Assembly: GCA_019415505.1 (NCBI GenBank)
Contig: DXZC01000034.1
Location: 1-17,953 of the forward strand
Direction: 5' to 3'
From: Peptococcaceae bacterium
GTDB taxonomy: Bacteria > Bacillota > Dehalobacteriia > UBA7702
Length of the DNA: 17,953 nt
In this document: in pieces, positions 6,262 through 14,030 of the stretch
Layout: every line of letters starts with the position of its first letter
Numbering within the stretch: the first letter of the stretch is position 1
Program-made: the position numbers and the translations under genes
Notes under the pieces: generated by a model
What the model was told of the DNA's origin: nothing
What the model saw: only the letters and a program-made list of their open reading frames with translations
Database searches by the model: none

Positions 6262-6939
6262 ATGACAATTTTACAAACCATGGCTTTAAAAAAATATTAT
6301 GGCAGCGGCGATACCGAGGTTCACGCCCTGGATGGGGTAGATCTGGCTGTAGCGGAGGGAGCCTTTGTCTCTATTGTGGGGACTTCCGGCAGCGGTAAAT
6401 CCACGCTTTTACATATGCTGGGCGGTTTAGACAGGCCCACCTCCGGCAAAGTTTGGGTGGACGGCACGGAACTGTTTTCCTTAAAGGACGAGGAATTGAC
6501 GATTTTTCGCCGCCGTAAAATTGGCTTTGTTTTTCAAAGCTACAATCTTGTGCCGGTGCTGAATGTTTATGAAAATGTGGTGTTGCCCATTGAATTGGAC
6601 GGCAATTCGGTGGATAAAAAATATGTGGCACAGATTATTGATACCTTGGGTTTGGGATCTAAATTACAAAATTTACCGGGCCAACTATCCGGCGGGCAGC
6701 AGCAAAGGGTCGCTATAGCCAGAGCCTTAGCCGCCAAACCGGCAATTGTGCTGGCAGACGAACCTACCGGCAACTTGGATAGTAAAACCAGCCAGGATGT
6801 TTTAAGTTTACTCAAAATTACCGGGGAAAAATTTGGCCAAACCATCGTTATGATTACCCATAATGAAGAGATTGCCCAGTTGGCAGATGAAATTGTCCGC
6901 ATTGAAGACGGCCGTATCCTTACCACAGAGGGGCGGTGA
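6262..6939 (+). CDS. ABC transporter ATPase, MacB/LolD/BceA type
   Basis: A 225-residue nucleotide-binding subunit. Walker A is GTSGSGKST, the Q-loop lies in VFQSYNLVP, the signature is LSGGQQQR, Walker B is IVLADEPTGNLD, and the switch histidine is in MITHNEE. The DEPTGNLD form and the length are typical of ATPases paired with FtsX-like permeases, which act as mechanotransducers, exporters or detoxifiers and not importers. An in-frame ATG at 6256 is only two bases from the ribosome site AGGAGG (6248-6253); the ATG at 6262 has an 8-nt spacing and is preferred. The gene overlaps the possible GTG of the permease frame and is certainly cotranscribed with it. Probable regulation by the upstream two-component pair is inferred from the GGTAAGATT repeats. 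Confidence 0.93.
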   Translation: MTILQTMALKKYYGSGDTEVHALDGVDLAVAEGAFVSIVGTSGSGKSTLLHMLGGLDRPTSGKVWVDGTELFSLKDEELTIFRRRKIGFVFQSYNLVPVLNVYENVVLPIELDGNSVDKKYVAQIIDTLGLGSKLQNLPGQLSGGQQQRVAIARALAAKPAIVLADEPTGNLDSKTSQDVLSLLKITGEKFGQTIVMITHNEEIAQLADEIVRIEDGRILTTEGR

Positions 6940-6944
6940 GGGCC

Positions 6945-9482
6945 ATGCGAAAAGTTAAAAACAAAAAAGCTATACGCAATGTAGCCCAAAAGAGCTTCAA
7001 GAGCAACCGGGTACGCAATATCATCGCCATTCTGGCCATAGCCTTAACCACCATTCTTTTTACCAGCTTATTTACGCTGGGTATTGGCACTATTGAAGCT
7101 TTTCAGCAAGCCACCATGCGCCAGGCCGGCGGAGACGGCCATGCTGTGCTTAAATATATGACAGAGGAACAGTTTAACGACGTCAAGGACCACCCTTTAA
7201 TTGAGGAGATAGCCTATGACCGGATACTCTGCGATGATGTGGAAAACTCTTGTTTTCTCAAGCGTCGGGCGGAGTTTTGGTATTATGATGACGTAGGTCT
7301 GCAATTAGGCTTTATCCAGCTACAGGAAGGTCACAAGCCCCAGGCTGTTAATGAGGTTATTGCCGATACCACTACCTTGCAGCTTCTGGGCGTACAACTG
7401 GAAGTAGGCGCGCCCATCTCCCTGACTTTGAATATCCGCGGGGAATCTGTGACCAGGGATTTTGTTTTAGCAGGTTGGTGGGAGTCAGACCCGGCCTTTA
7501 ATGTGGGGCAAATTTTCGCTTCCCAAGCCTATGTTGAGGCCCATGAGGCTGAATTGGTTAACACCTATTATGAGGATTACTCCCTGACCGGGGCCATTAA
7601 CTCTTATATTATGTTTAGCAATAGCTTCAATTTAGAAGATAAGCTAGATACAGTTATCACTGAAAGCGGTTATTCCCTGAATGAGGATGACCCTAATTAT
7701 ATTGCCAGTAATGTAAACTGGGCTTACCTCTCCGGTAACTTTGGTATGGATCCAAGTAGCATCGGGGCAATACTCGGCGGCTTACTGTTGATTATGCTTA
7801 CCGGCTATCTGATAATTTACAATATCTTTCAAATATCCGTAACTAAAGACATCCGTTTTTACGGTCTGCTTAAAACTATCGGCACCACCAAGAAGCAAAT
7901 ACGCAAAATTATCCGCCACCAAGCCTGGCTGCTCTCGGCCATAGGCATACCCATTGGCTTGGTATTAGGCTTCTTCGCCGGTAAGTCCTTAGTGCCAATC
8001 TTAGTAAATAATTCTACCTACTCCGGCACTCATTTTACTGTTTCCCCCAGTCCTTGGATATTCCTAGGCTCAGCGGCTTTTGCCCTAATTACGGTATTTA
8101 TTAGTACCTTAAAACCGGGTAGAATCGCGGGCCGAGTTTCGCCGGTGGAGGCTACCCGCTATACTGAAGGCGGCAAGCAGAGGCCTAAAAAGCTGAAAAA
8201 AACCGCGAACGGCGGCAAGCTTTCCCGTATGGCCCTAACTAACCTGGGCCGGAATAAAAGCCGCACAATTCTAGTTATACTCAGTTTATCCCTGAGTTTG
8301 GTGCTTTTCAATACTGTGTTTACCCTTTCCCATAGTATTGACATGGATAAATATGTTGCCAAATTCAATGACACTGATTTCCTGGTGGCTAATGCCGACT
8401 ATTTTAATTATGAATTCCAGGGTGATGAAAACCAAACCAGTGAAACTATGATTGAGGCTGTGCGGCAGCAGCCTGGGTTTGAGGCTGGCGGTCGTTTTTA
8501 CGGCGGTAGTGAAGAGGGCTTTTGCGTGAGGGATCCCCGAAATCCTGACCAGGATTATAATGTAAATGATTTGGGCGATTATTTTGCCGCCGTCTATGGC
8601 GCGGATGATTTCCCTCTGATGGACTTGGACCTCTTAGACGGCGAATTGGATTACGATAAACTGGCCTCCGGCGATTATATTCTGGAGGGGGTTTGGCTGG
8701 ATGACTACAACCGGCCGATGGACGAAACCAGGCATTTTGAGGTTGGCGATAAAGTCACCATTGGGCGTTACGCCAGAGACGCTGAAGGTAACGCTTTAGA
8801 TTATGAAACCAGGGAGTTTACCGTATTGGGCCATGTGGCTATTAAATATTATACTAACACCGATGGTATCGGCTGGGATTACATCTTCTACCTGCCCGCT
8901 GAGATATATAAAACTATGGTGGAAACACCGGCGGTAATGAGTTATGTGTTCGATGTAGCCGCAGACCAGGAAGACGCTATGGAGAATTTTCTCAAGGATT
9001 ATACCGCTAACATTGAGGTCACTATGAATTATAGCTCCAAGGCTACTGCCTTAGCCTCCTTCCAGGAATTATATGATATGATTATTCTTGTAGGCGGCGC
9101 CCTCAGCGGGGTAATTGGTCTTATTGGCGTGTTAAACTTTATCAATGCCATACTCACGGGAATTTTGACCCGCCGTCGTGAGTTTGCCATGCTGCAAAGT
9201 ATTGGTATGACAAGGGTACAGCTCCGCAAGATGCTAATTTTTGAAGGCTTATACTATGCTTTGGCTACCAGCGTTTTCTCCCTAGTGCTGGCAACTTTAT
9301 TCTCCTTAATTGTGGTGAAGCCCTTAACGGGACAATTATGGTTCCTCTCCTATGATTTTCTTATTTGGCCTTTACTGTGCCTATTACCTGTAATAATTAT
9401 CTTAGGCATTGTTATTCCCGCTATTTGTTATGCCGCCGCCAATAAGCAGTCTGTGGTAGAGCGTTTAAGGGATTCAGAGTAA
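6945..9482 (+). CDS. Large ABC transporter permease with two FtsX domains
   Basis: A membrane protein of 845 residues. One span near residues 28-50 is followed by an extracellular domain to about 275. Three spans lie at roughly 280-395, then a cytoplasmic basic linker and a span at about 445-465. A second, very acidic and Tyr-rich extracellular domain extends to about 715, and three final spans reach the C-terminus. Two FtsX cores (around SVTKDIRFYGLLKTIG and TRRREFAMLQSIG) give the duplicated LolC/MacB-like architecture. It is longer than BceB-type permeases (about 650 residues). A GTG at 6936 also opens this frame, but the ATG at 6945 has better spacing from GAGGGGCGG. There is no substrate-binding protein. 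Likely roles are antimicrobial-peptide resistance/sensing or lipoprotein and envelope remodelling; substrate unknown. Confidence 0.88.
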   Translation: MRKVKNKKAIRNVAQKSFKSNRVRNIIAILAIALTTILFTSLFTLGIGTIEAFQQATMRQAGGDGHAVLKYMTEEQFNDVKDHPLIEEIAYDRILCDDVENSCFLKRRAEFWYYDDVGLQLGFIQLQEGHKPQAVNEVIADTTTLQLLGVQLEVGAPISLTLNIRGESVTRDFVLAGWWESDPAFNVGQIFASQAYVEAHEAELVNTYYEDYSLTGAINSYIMFSNSFNLEDKLDTVITESGYSLNEDDPNYIASNVNWAYLSGNFGMDPSSIGAILGGLLLIMLTGYLIIYNIFQISVTKDIRFYGLLKTIGTTKKQIRKIIRHQAWLLSAIGIPIGLVLGFFAGKSLVPILVNNSTYSGTHFTVSPSPWIFLGSAAFALITVFISTLKPGRIAGRVSPVEATRYTEGGKQRPKKLKKTANGGKLSRMALTNLGRNKSRTILVILSLSLSLVLFNTVFTLSHSIDMDKYVAKFNDTDFLVANADYFNYEFQGDENQTSETMIEAVRQQPGFEAGGRFYGGSEEGFCVRDPRNPDQDYNVNDLGDYFAAVYGADDFPLMDLDLLDGELDYDKLASGDYILEGVWLDDYNRPMDETRHFEVGDKVTIGRYARDAEGNALDYETREFTVLGHVAIKYYTNTDGIGWDYIFYLPAEIYKTMVETPAVMSYVFDVAADQEDAMENFLKDYTANIEVTMNYSSKATALASFQELYDMIILVGGALSGVIGLIGVLNFINAILTGILTRRREFAMLQSIGMTRVQLRKMLIFEGLYYALATSVFSLVLATLFSLIVVKPLTGQLWFLSYDFLIWPLLCLLPVIIILGIVIPAICYAAANKQSVVERLRDSE

Positions 9483-9521
9483 CAACAGCATTAAATGTTG
9501 ACTCACAACCCAATACAGAGC

Positions 9522-9557
9522 AATAGCCCCGGTCAGTTCTTAGACCGGGGCTATTTT
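9522..9557 (+). terminator. Terminator between the permease and convergent rubrerythrin gene
   Basis: AATAGCCCCGGTC (9522-9534) pairs perfectly with GACCGGGGCTATT (9543-9555) over an 8-nt loop and runs into TTTATA. The strand-symmetric stem sits 40 nt after the permease stop and 20 nt beyond the rubrerythrin stop, so it can serve both genes, though the T-run is better on the plus strand. Confidence 0.85.
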
Positions 9558-9574
9558 ATACATTTTAATTAAGG

Positions 9575-10174
9575 TTAGCAGCATTTAGTAAAAGGCGCCA
9601 TGGTGAGGCGAATAAAGTAACCTTGGTCATGGGAGCAAACCGGGCAAATTGCCGGGGCTTGGCCCGCTTCTATTACATGGCCGCAATTTAGGCACATCCA
9701 GCCGGTCTGTACGTCGGAGATAAAGAGGCTGCCATCGCTCATCATTTGGGCAAATTCCCCAAAACGGTCGCCGTGAGTCTTTTCAATTTTGGCAATTTCC
9801 CGGAAGTGGCGGGCAATTTCGCTAAAACCCTCGTCCTCGGCAATATTGGCAAAGTCGGGATAAATGCTTTCAAATTCCTCAAACTCATTGTGCTGCGCTT
9901 GTTTTAAAAGGGTAAGAGCGTCAGTGCCGGCGTCCACCGGATAAGCGGCGTCAATCATGATATTTTGACTGCCGCCCTGGAGTAAATGTTTGTAAAAGAT
10001 TTCCGCGTGTTCCTTTTCCTGATCCGCTGTAAAGGTAAAGACAGCTTCCACCACATGAAGTTTTGAGCTTTTAGCCGTTGAAGCCGCGAAGGTATAGCGG
10101 TTTCTGGCCTGACTTTCTCCGGCAAAAGCTCTTAATAGATTGACCTTCGTTTCACTGCTGTTAAAATCTACCAT
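9575..10174 (-). CDS. rbr: Rubrerythrin (non-haem di-iron peroxidase with rubredoxin domain)
   Basis: A 199-residue rubrerythrin that reduces hydrogen peroxide in the cytoplasm of anaerobes with electrons from NADH-linked donors. The four-helix domain supplies di-iron ligands seen as E20 (AGESQARNRY), E53 and H56 (EKEH), E97 region (HNEFEEF), and E131/H134 (IEKTH). The C-terminal rubredoxin-like site is C161, C164 (CLNCG) and C177, C180 (CPVC). An upstream in-frame TTG would add six residues but lies on top of GGAGG; the ATG at 10174 is 10-11 nt after GGAGG and is chosen. After the rubredoxin fold the protein has an unusual short tail ending in KCC. The gene is monocistronic, convergent with the permease and separated from smr by about 160 nt. 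Confidence 0.93.
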   Translation of the reverse strand: MVDFNSSETKVNLLRAFAGESQARNRYTFAASTAKSSKLHVVEAVFTFTADQEKEHAEIFYKHLLQGGSQNIMIDAAYPVDAGTDALTLLKQAQHNEFEEFESIYPDFANIAEDEGFSEIARHFREIAKIEKTHGDRFGEFAQMMSDGSLFISDVQTGWMCLNCGHVIEAGQAPAICPVCSHDQGYFIRLTMAPFTKCC

Positions 10175-10215
10175 AAATAAAAAATCCTCCAAATATACAA
10201 TTCTTTAACTATATT

Positions 10216-10245
10216 ATTGTAAATTGGCTGGATTTTATGCGTCAG
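10216..10245 (-). promoter_or_regulatory. Possible promoter of the rubrerythrin gene
   Basis: On the minus strand CTGACG (10245-10240) and TACAAT (10221-10216) are 18 nt apart, about 42 nt upstream of the ATG. No PerR-type palindrome was obvious by eye. The rest of the 10175-10333 gap shows no ORF or clear terminator for asnS-smr. Confidence 0.35.
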
Positions 10246-10333
10246 ACCGCTGAACTCTTGTGCTTTAAGACTCTTAAATGGCTAAAAATTGCAGCTATAA
10301 GTATGCTACCTTTATTTTAGAGTCTTCGCCATT

Positions 10334-10576
10334 TTATAGCTCCCGCAAAATAATGTCAGTTTCGCCGCTATTGCTGCCTGGCGCAACGCGCAATACCTTG
10401 GGATGGGAAACGTATGCGGCCATAGCGTCCTTTATATCCGTACCGCTGTTGTAACCGTGAATAATCCTCAAGCGGTAAACCTCTTTTCCGGCCCGCCGCA
10501 GTTCACTATCGATTTTAACCTTTGCCTGGTAAAGATTTAAGCCATGGACGTCAATACGTTTAATCCCCGCTGCCAT
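10334..10576 (-). CDS. Stand-alone Smr-domain protein
   Basis: An 80-residue protein that is essentially one Smr domain, the module found at the C-terminus of MutS2. The DVHG motif is at 9-12 and the second conserved motif at 39-46 reads IHGYNSGT, where the family norm is HGxGxG; the domain ends with the usual strand (ETDIILREL). Smr domains bind or nick nucleic acid (branched DNA in MutS2, RNA in ribosome rescue), but this one lacks any ATPase partner and its activity is not known. The frame is open further upstream, but AAGGGAGG just before the ATG fixes the start at 10576. It follows the asnS stop by 13 nt on the same strand, so it is cotranscribed with asnS. Confidence 0.82.
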   Translation of the reverse strand: MAAGIKRIDVHGLNLYQAKVKIDSELRRAGKEVYRLRIIHGYNSGTDIKDAMAAYVSHPKVLRVAPGSNSGETDIILREL

Positions 10577-10589
10577 GGTATCGCCTCCC

Positions 10590-11996
10590 TTAAAATTCCG
10601 CTGACCCCGCTGTACGGGGGAAGGGTATAACATCCCTGATGTTGCTCACGCCGGTAACGTACATGAGGAGCCTCTCAAAACCCAAGCCGAATCCGGCGTG
10701 GGGCGCGCCGCCGTAGCGTCGCAAATCCAGATACCAGCTGTATTCCTGGGGATCAAGGTTGCCTTCTTCCAGAGCTGATTTTAAGATCTCCCAGCGCTCC
10801 TCACGTTGTGAGCCGCCGATTATCTCTCCCACGCCGGGAACTAAGAGATCCATAGCCGCTACTGTTTTGCCGTCGTCGTTGCGCCGCATATAAAAAGCTT
10901 TTATTCCTTTGGGATAATCGGTGACGAATAGAGGTTTTTTGAATACCTCCTCTGTAAGGTAGCGTTCGTGTTCCGTTTGCAGGTCTAAGCCCCACTCGGG
11001 GGTATATTCAAAATCTTTTGTTGCTTTAACCAATAACTCAATAGCTTCAGTATAAGTTATCTTGGCAAAATCAGCCTTAATGATTTGGTTAAGGCGCTCT
11101 AATAAGCCCTGGTCGTAAAAGTTATTAAAAAATTGCATTTCTTCAGGACACTCAGCCAAAATGGCTTGTAGGACATATTTTATCAAGTTCTCGGCCAAGT
11201 CCATATCGTCCTGTAAATCAGCAAAGGCAATTTCCGGTTCAATCATCCAAAACTCTGCGGCATGGCGCTGGGTGTTGGAGTTTTCCGCCCGAAAGGTGGG
11301 GCCAAAGGTGTAGACTTTGGCAAAGGCTAAGGCCAGGCACTCCGCCTCCAGTTGGCCGCTGACTGTCAAGTTAGTGCTCCTGCTGAAGAAGTCCTGACTA
11401 AAGTCTACGGTACCATCGTCCCGGCGGGGCGGCTCGTCAGCTGGCAGAGTCGTAACCCGAAAGGTTTCCCCGGCTCCCTCACAGTCGCTGCCGGTAATTA
11501 TCGGCGTATGCACATAAATAAAGCCCTGGGCGTGGAAAAAATTATGGATGGCCAGGGCCAGAGCGGAACGTACCCGAAACACAGCCGCTAAAGTGTTGGT
11601 CCTGGGTCTAAGGTGCTGAATGGTACGGAGATACTCCAGAGTGTGGCGCTTTTTTTGCAGCGGGTAGTCTGGTGTGGAATGGGCTACTACCCTAATAGAG
11701 GTAGCCTGAATCTCACAGGCTTGTTTGGCTGCGGGGGTGAGAACCAAGGTTCCTGTTACGGTTAAAGCCGCTCCCACATTTTCTTTGGCTATTGCCGTAA
11801 AATTATCTATTTGTTCAGCAGCAAAAACTACTTGGATGTTTGGGAAAGAGGTGCCGTCGTTTAGTTCAATAAAGCCGATGTTTTTGGAAGCGCGTATAGT
11901 TTTGACCCAGCCTTTGATAGTGATGACCTTATCTTGGTATTTATCGCTGGCGGCTAAGATAGTTTTAACATCAATATTTTTATAGCTTTGGCTCAT
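10590..11996 (-). CDS. asnS: Asparaginyl-tRNA synthetase
   Basis: A 468-residue class IIb aminoacyl-tRNA synthetase charging tRNA-Asn with Asn. Residues 1-110 form the OB-fold anticodon-binding domain (ITIKGWVKTIRASKNIGF). Motif 2 is FRAENSNTQRHAAEFW (235-250), and motif 3 is FGLGFERLL (436-444), followed by the typical C-terminal ending IRDVIPFPR. The HAAEFWMIEPEI form distinguishes AsnRS from AspRS and LysRS. Length is normal for bacterial AsnS. GAGGT sits 5 nt before the ATG. The divergent space to the amino-acid transporter is under 200 nt, and no T-box specifier or antiterminator structure was seen, so control by uncharged tRNA is unlikely here. First gene of asnS-smr. Confidence 0.96.
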   Translation of the reverse strand: MSQSYKNIDVKTILAASDKYQDKVITIKGWVKTIRASKNIGFIELNDGTSFPNIQVVFAAEQIDNFTAIAKENVGAALTVTGTLVLTPAAKQACEIQATSIRVVAHSTPDYPLQKKRHTLEYLRTIQHLRPRTNTLAAVFRVRSALALAIHNFFHAQGFIYVHTPIITGSDCEGAGETFRVTTLPADEPPRRDDGTVDFSQDFFSRSTNLTVSGQLEAECLALAFAKVYTFGPTFRAENSNTQRHAAEFWMIEPEIAFADLQDDMDLAENLIKYVLQAILAECPEEMQFFNNFYDQGLLERLNQIIKADFAKITYTEAIELLVKATKDFEYTPEWGLDLQTEHERYLTEEVFKKPLFVTDYPKGIKAFYMRRNDDGKTVAAMDLLVPGVGEIIGGSQREERWEILKSALEEGNLDPQEYSWYLDLRRYGGAPHAGFGLGFERLLMYVTGVSNIRDVIPFPRTAGSAEF

Positions 11997-12023
11997 ATTT
12001 TTACCTCGAATTTTGATATATTC

Positions 12024-12052
12024 AGTATAGCATATCCCAATAAAACAGAAAA
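12024..12052 (-). promoter_or_regulatory. Promoter of asnS-smr
   Basis: On the minus strand TATACT (12029-12024) is preceded by TGC, giving an extended -10. A weak TTTTCT (12052-12047) lies 17 nt upstream. The leader would be only about 20 nt, which leaves no room for a T-box. Confidence 0.5.
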
Positions 12053-12108
12053 GATTTATTTTTACAAGATTTTTTTGTGCAAAATGCCTTTTCCCAAGCG
12101 GTTGCTAC

Positions 12109-12137
12109 TTGACTTTTCTGGAGTTTTGAGGGAAAAT
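12109..12137 (+). promoter_or_regulatory. Possible promoter of the amino acid ABC operon
   Basis: TTGACT (12109-12114) is a good -35; GAAAAT (12132-12137) is a weak -10 at 17 nt. The start codon follows about 48 nt later. It is divergent from the asnS promoter with about 57 nt between the two -35 elements. Confidence 0.4.
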
Positions 12138-12185
12138 ATGAATATTATACAACGAAATATTTTAATCTTGAAAGGAAGAGGAAGG

Positions 12186-13058
12186 ATGAAAAAAACACTA
12201 AAGTTACTCTCTGTCATCGTTATGGCGTTTGCTCTCTGCCTATCCTTTGCAGCTTGCGGCGGCGATGATAAGCCTGCTGAAGACGCTGGCACAGATACCA
12301 CAGAAGGTACTGCTGATAACGGTACTTTTAAAGTTGGTATGGAATGCGGTTACGCCCCCTTTAATTGGACCCAAATTGACGATTCCAACGGCGCTGTAGC
12401 CCTGAGTGATGGTAGTTACGCTGGCGGTTACGATGTGGAAATCGCCAAGATTATCGCTGATGCTCTTGGCAAGGAACTGGAAATAGTGAAAACAAGCTGG
12501 GACGGTCTGCCCCAGGCTTTGCAATCCGGCACTATTGACGCTATTATCGCCGGGATGAGCGCCACTGCCGACCGGGCTGAAACCATTGATTTCAGCGACC
12601 TTTACTATGATAGCGTTTTAGTTATGGTTGTAAGAGCGGACGGCGATTATGCTGACGCCACTTCTTTAGCTGATTTCTCCGGCGCGAAAGTTACCGGTCA
12701 GCTCAATACCTTCCATGATAGTGTAGTAGACCAAATTCCCGATGTTAACCACGTTACCGCTATGGAAGACTTTCCCGCTATGCGCGTAGCCTTGGAAAGC
12801 GGCGTTATTGACGGTTATGTTTCCGAAAGACCGGAAGGTCTTTCCGCTGCCGCTGCTAACAGCAATTTCGCTGTAGTAGAGTTTGCCGATGGCGAAGGTT
12901 TTGATTATACTCCCGCTGACGTAGCTATTTCCGTTGGTTTGAAAAAAGGCTCTGACGACCTTAAAGCGGAAATCAACGAAATTTTAGCTGGCGTCTCTGA
13001 AGACATGCGCTTGGACTTGATGGATCAAGCTGTAAAAAATCAACCGGCTGCCGAATAA
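12186..13058 (+). CDS. Amino acid ABC transporter substrate-binding lipoprotein
   Basis: A 290-residue solute-binding protein of the polar amino acid (SBP_bac_3) family, anchored outside the membrane. The signal peptide has a KK start and a hydrophobic core; the lipid-modified cysteine is C24 in FAAC, followed by an acidic, Thr-rich linker to about residue 45. The mature fold begins KVGMECGYAPFNW and includes the ligand-contacting block SATADRAETIDFS, whose Arg normally holds the substrate carboxylate. The frame is open 66 codons upstream to 11988, but that would place residues over the promoter region and in front of a signal peptide; the ATG at 12186 after GGAAGAGGAAGG is the real start. 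Substrate is not determined by sequence; polar or basic amino acids are plausible. It heads the operon with the permease and ATPase. Confidence 0.92.
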   Translation: MKKTLKLLSVIVMAFALCLSFAACGGDDKPAEDAGTDTTEGTADNGTFKVGMECGYAPFNWTQIDDSNGAVALSDGSYAGGYDVEIAKIIADALGKELEIVKTSWDGLPQALQSGTIDAIIAGMSATADRAETIDFSDLYYDSVLVMVVRADGDYADATSLADFSGAKVTGQLNTFHDSVVDQIPDVNHVTAMEDFPAMRVALESGVIDGYVSERPEGLSAAAANSNFAVVEFADGEGFDYTPADVAISVGLKKGSDDLKAEINEILAGVSEDMRLDLMDQAVKNQPAAE

Positions 13059-13087
13059 ACTGAGTTTTATATTCCTTAGAGGTTTGG

Positions 13088-13126
13088 GAGTTGACGAGCT
13101 GGAGTTTTCTTTGTTCTCGTCAACTC
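13088..13126 (+). terminator. Intercistronic hairpin after the binding-protein gene (partial terminator)
   Basis: GAGTTGACGAG (13088-13098) and CTCGTCAACTC (13116-13126) form a perfect 11-bp stem with a 17-nt loop, 29 nt after the stop. It lacks a strong T-run, so it more likely stabilises or partly terminates the message, which would give more binding protein than permease. Confidence 0.55.
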
Positions 13127-13164
13127 TTAAGCCTGTATTTGTAAAACTTGATGGGAAACATTGT

Positions 13165-13183
13165 GGACAGGCTTATCCTGTCC
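13165..13183 (+). promoter_or_regulatory. Second intercistronic hairpin before the permease
   Basis: GGACAGG (13165-13171) and CCTGTCC (13177-13183) form a tight hairpin with a CTTAT loop; a flanking T-A pair extends it to 8 bp. It ends 40 nt before the permease ATG and may be an mRNA processing or stability element. Confidence 0.45.
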
Positions 13184-13223
13184 ATCTCCATGATATAAGA
13201 AAATCATCTATTTAGGAGCTATT

Positions 13224-14030
13224 ATGTTTGAATTAGCAGCAGCGACCGGTGGCGCTTCGGGGTTTTTCGCCGATTCCTGGTCCATTTTAACTACCTACTG
13301 GCCCATGTTTTTACGTGGTACCGGAGCTACCTTACTTATTGCCATCACCGGTACAATTACTGGCTCTATTATTGGCCTTATTATTGGCGTTATTCGCACA
13401 ATACCTCTTCACCCTGGCGACTCGGCTCTCAAGAGGGGATTGCTAAAAGTAGTAAACGTTATTTTGTCCATATATATAGAAGTATTTCGCGGCACACCCA
13501 TGATTGTTCAGGCCATGGTAATTTATTATGGTATAGCCTGGATTTTCGGTATCACCCTCAATCCTATTGCGGCGGGTTACTTTATTGTATCTATTAATAC
13601 CGGCGCCTATATGGCGGAAATTGTGCGCGGTGGCATTATTGCCGTGGACAAGGGCCAATTTGAAGCAGCCCACTCTATCGGCATGACCCACGGACAAACT
13701 ATGTTAAATATTGTTTTGCCCCAGGTTATGCGAAATATTCTGCCTGCCACTGGCAATGAGTTTGTGATTAACATTAAGGATACTTCGGTTTTAAGCGTTA
13801 TTTCCGTGAGCGAGTTGTTTTATCGCTCTAAGTCCATTGCCGGCAATAATTTTAAATACTTTCAGGTATTTTTAATTACCTGCATTATCTACTTAATTCT
13901 GACATTTACAGTGACTCGCCTCCTGCGTCTTTTTGAACGTAAATTGGCGGGAAGCGATACATATACCATACATGGTTCCCAAACTACGCCGGAATCCGAA
14001 ATAAAAGTGGAGGAGCAATATGACAAGTAA
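13224..14030 (+). CDS. Amino acid ABC transporter permease (HisM/GlnP family)
   Basis: A 268-residue inner-membrane subunit. About five hydrophobic spans are visible, beginning around residues 26-55. The cytoplasmic EAA coupling loop lies around residues 135-170 (from YMAEIVRGG through QFEAAHSIGM to LPQVMRNILPA), where the ATPase docks. After the last span (about 213-233) there is a charged tail of about 35 residues. AGGAG just upstream supports the ATG. It overlaps the ATPase gene by 11 nt, so the pair is translationally coupled. The 165-nt gap to the binding-protein gene holds two hairpins. Only one permease is encoded, so it probably forms a homodimer. Confidence 0.93.
   Translation: MFELAAATGGASGFFADSWSILTTYWPMFLRGTGATLLIAITGTITGSIIGLIIGVIRTIPLHPGDSALKRGLLKVVNVILSIYIEVFRGTPMIVQAMVIYYGIAWIFGITLNPIAAGYFIVSINTGAYMAEIVRGGIIAVDKGQFEAAHSIGMTHGQTMLNIVLPQVMRNILPATGNEFVINIKDTSVLSVISVSELFYRSKSIAGNNFKYFQVFLITCIIYLILTFTVTRLLRLFERKLAGSDTYTIHGSQTTPESEIKVEEQYDK

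Noticed and set aside
6567..6989. Minus-strand 140-codon open frame opposite the ABC ATPase
   Set aside because: Antisense shadow of Walker B and signature regions; no start signals and no protein-like motifs.
9029..9229. Minus-strand open frame inside the permease gene
   Set aside because: Shadow frame opposite conserved FtsX membrane spans.
11988..12185. 66-codon N-terminal extension of the amino-acid binding protein
   Set aside because: It would start within asnS, run across both promoters and put residues before a clear lipoprotein signal peptide; the ATG at 12186 has a proper ribosome site.
11997..12185. T-box riboswitch for asnS
   Set aside because: The predicted asnS leader is about 20 nt and the divergent gap is too short; no T-box core sequence is visible.
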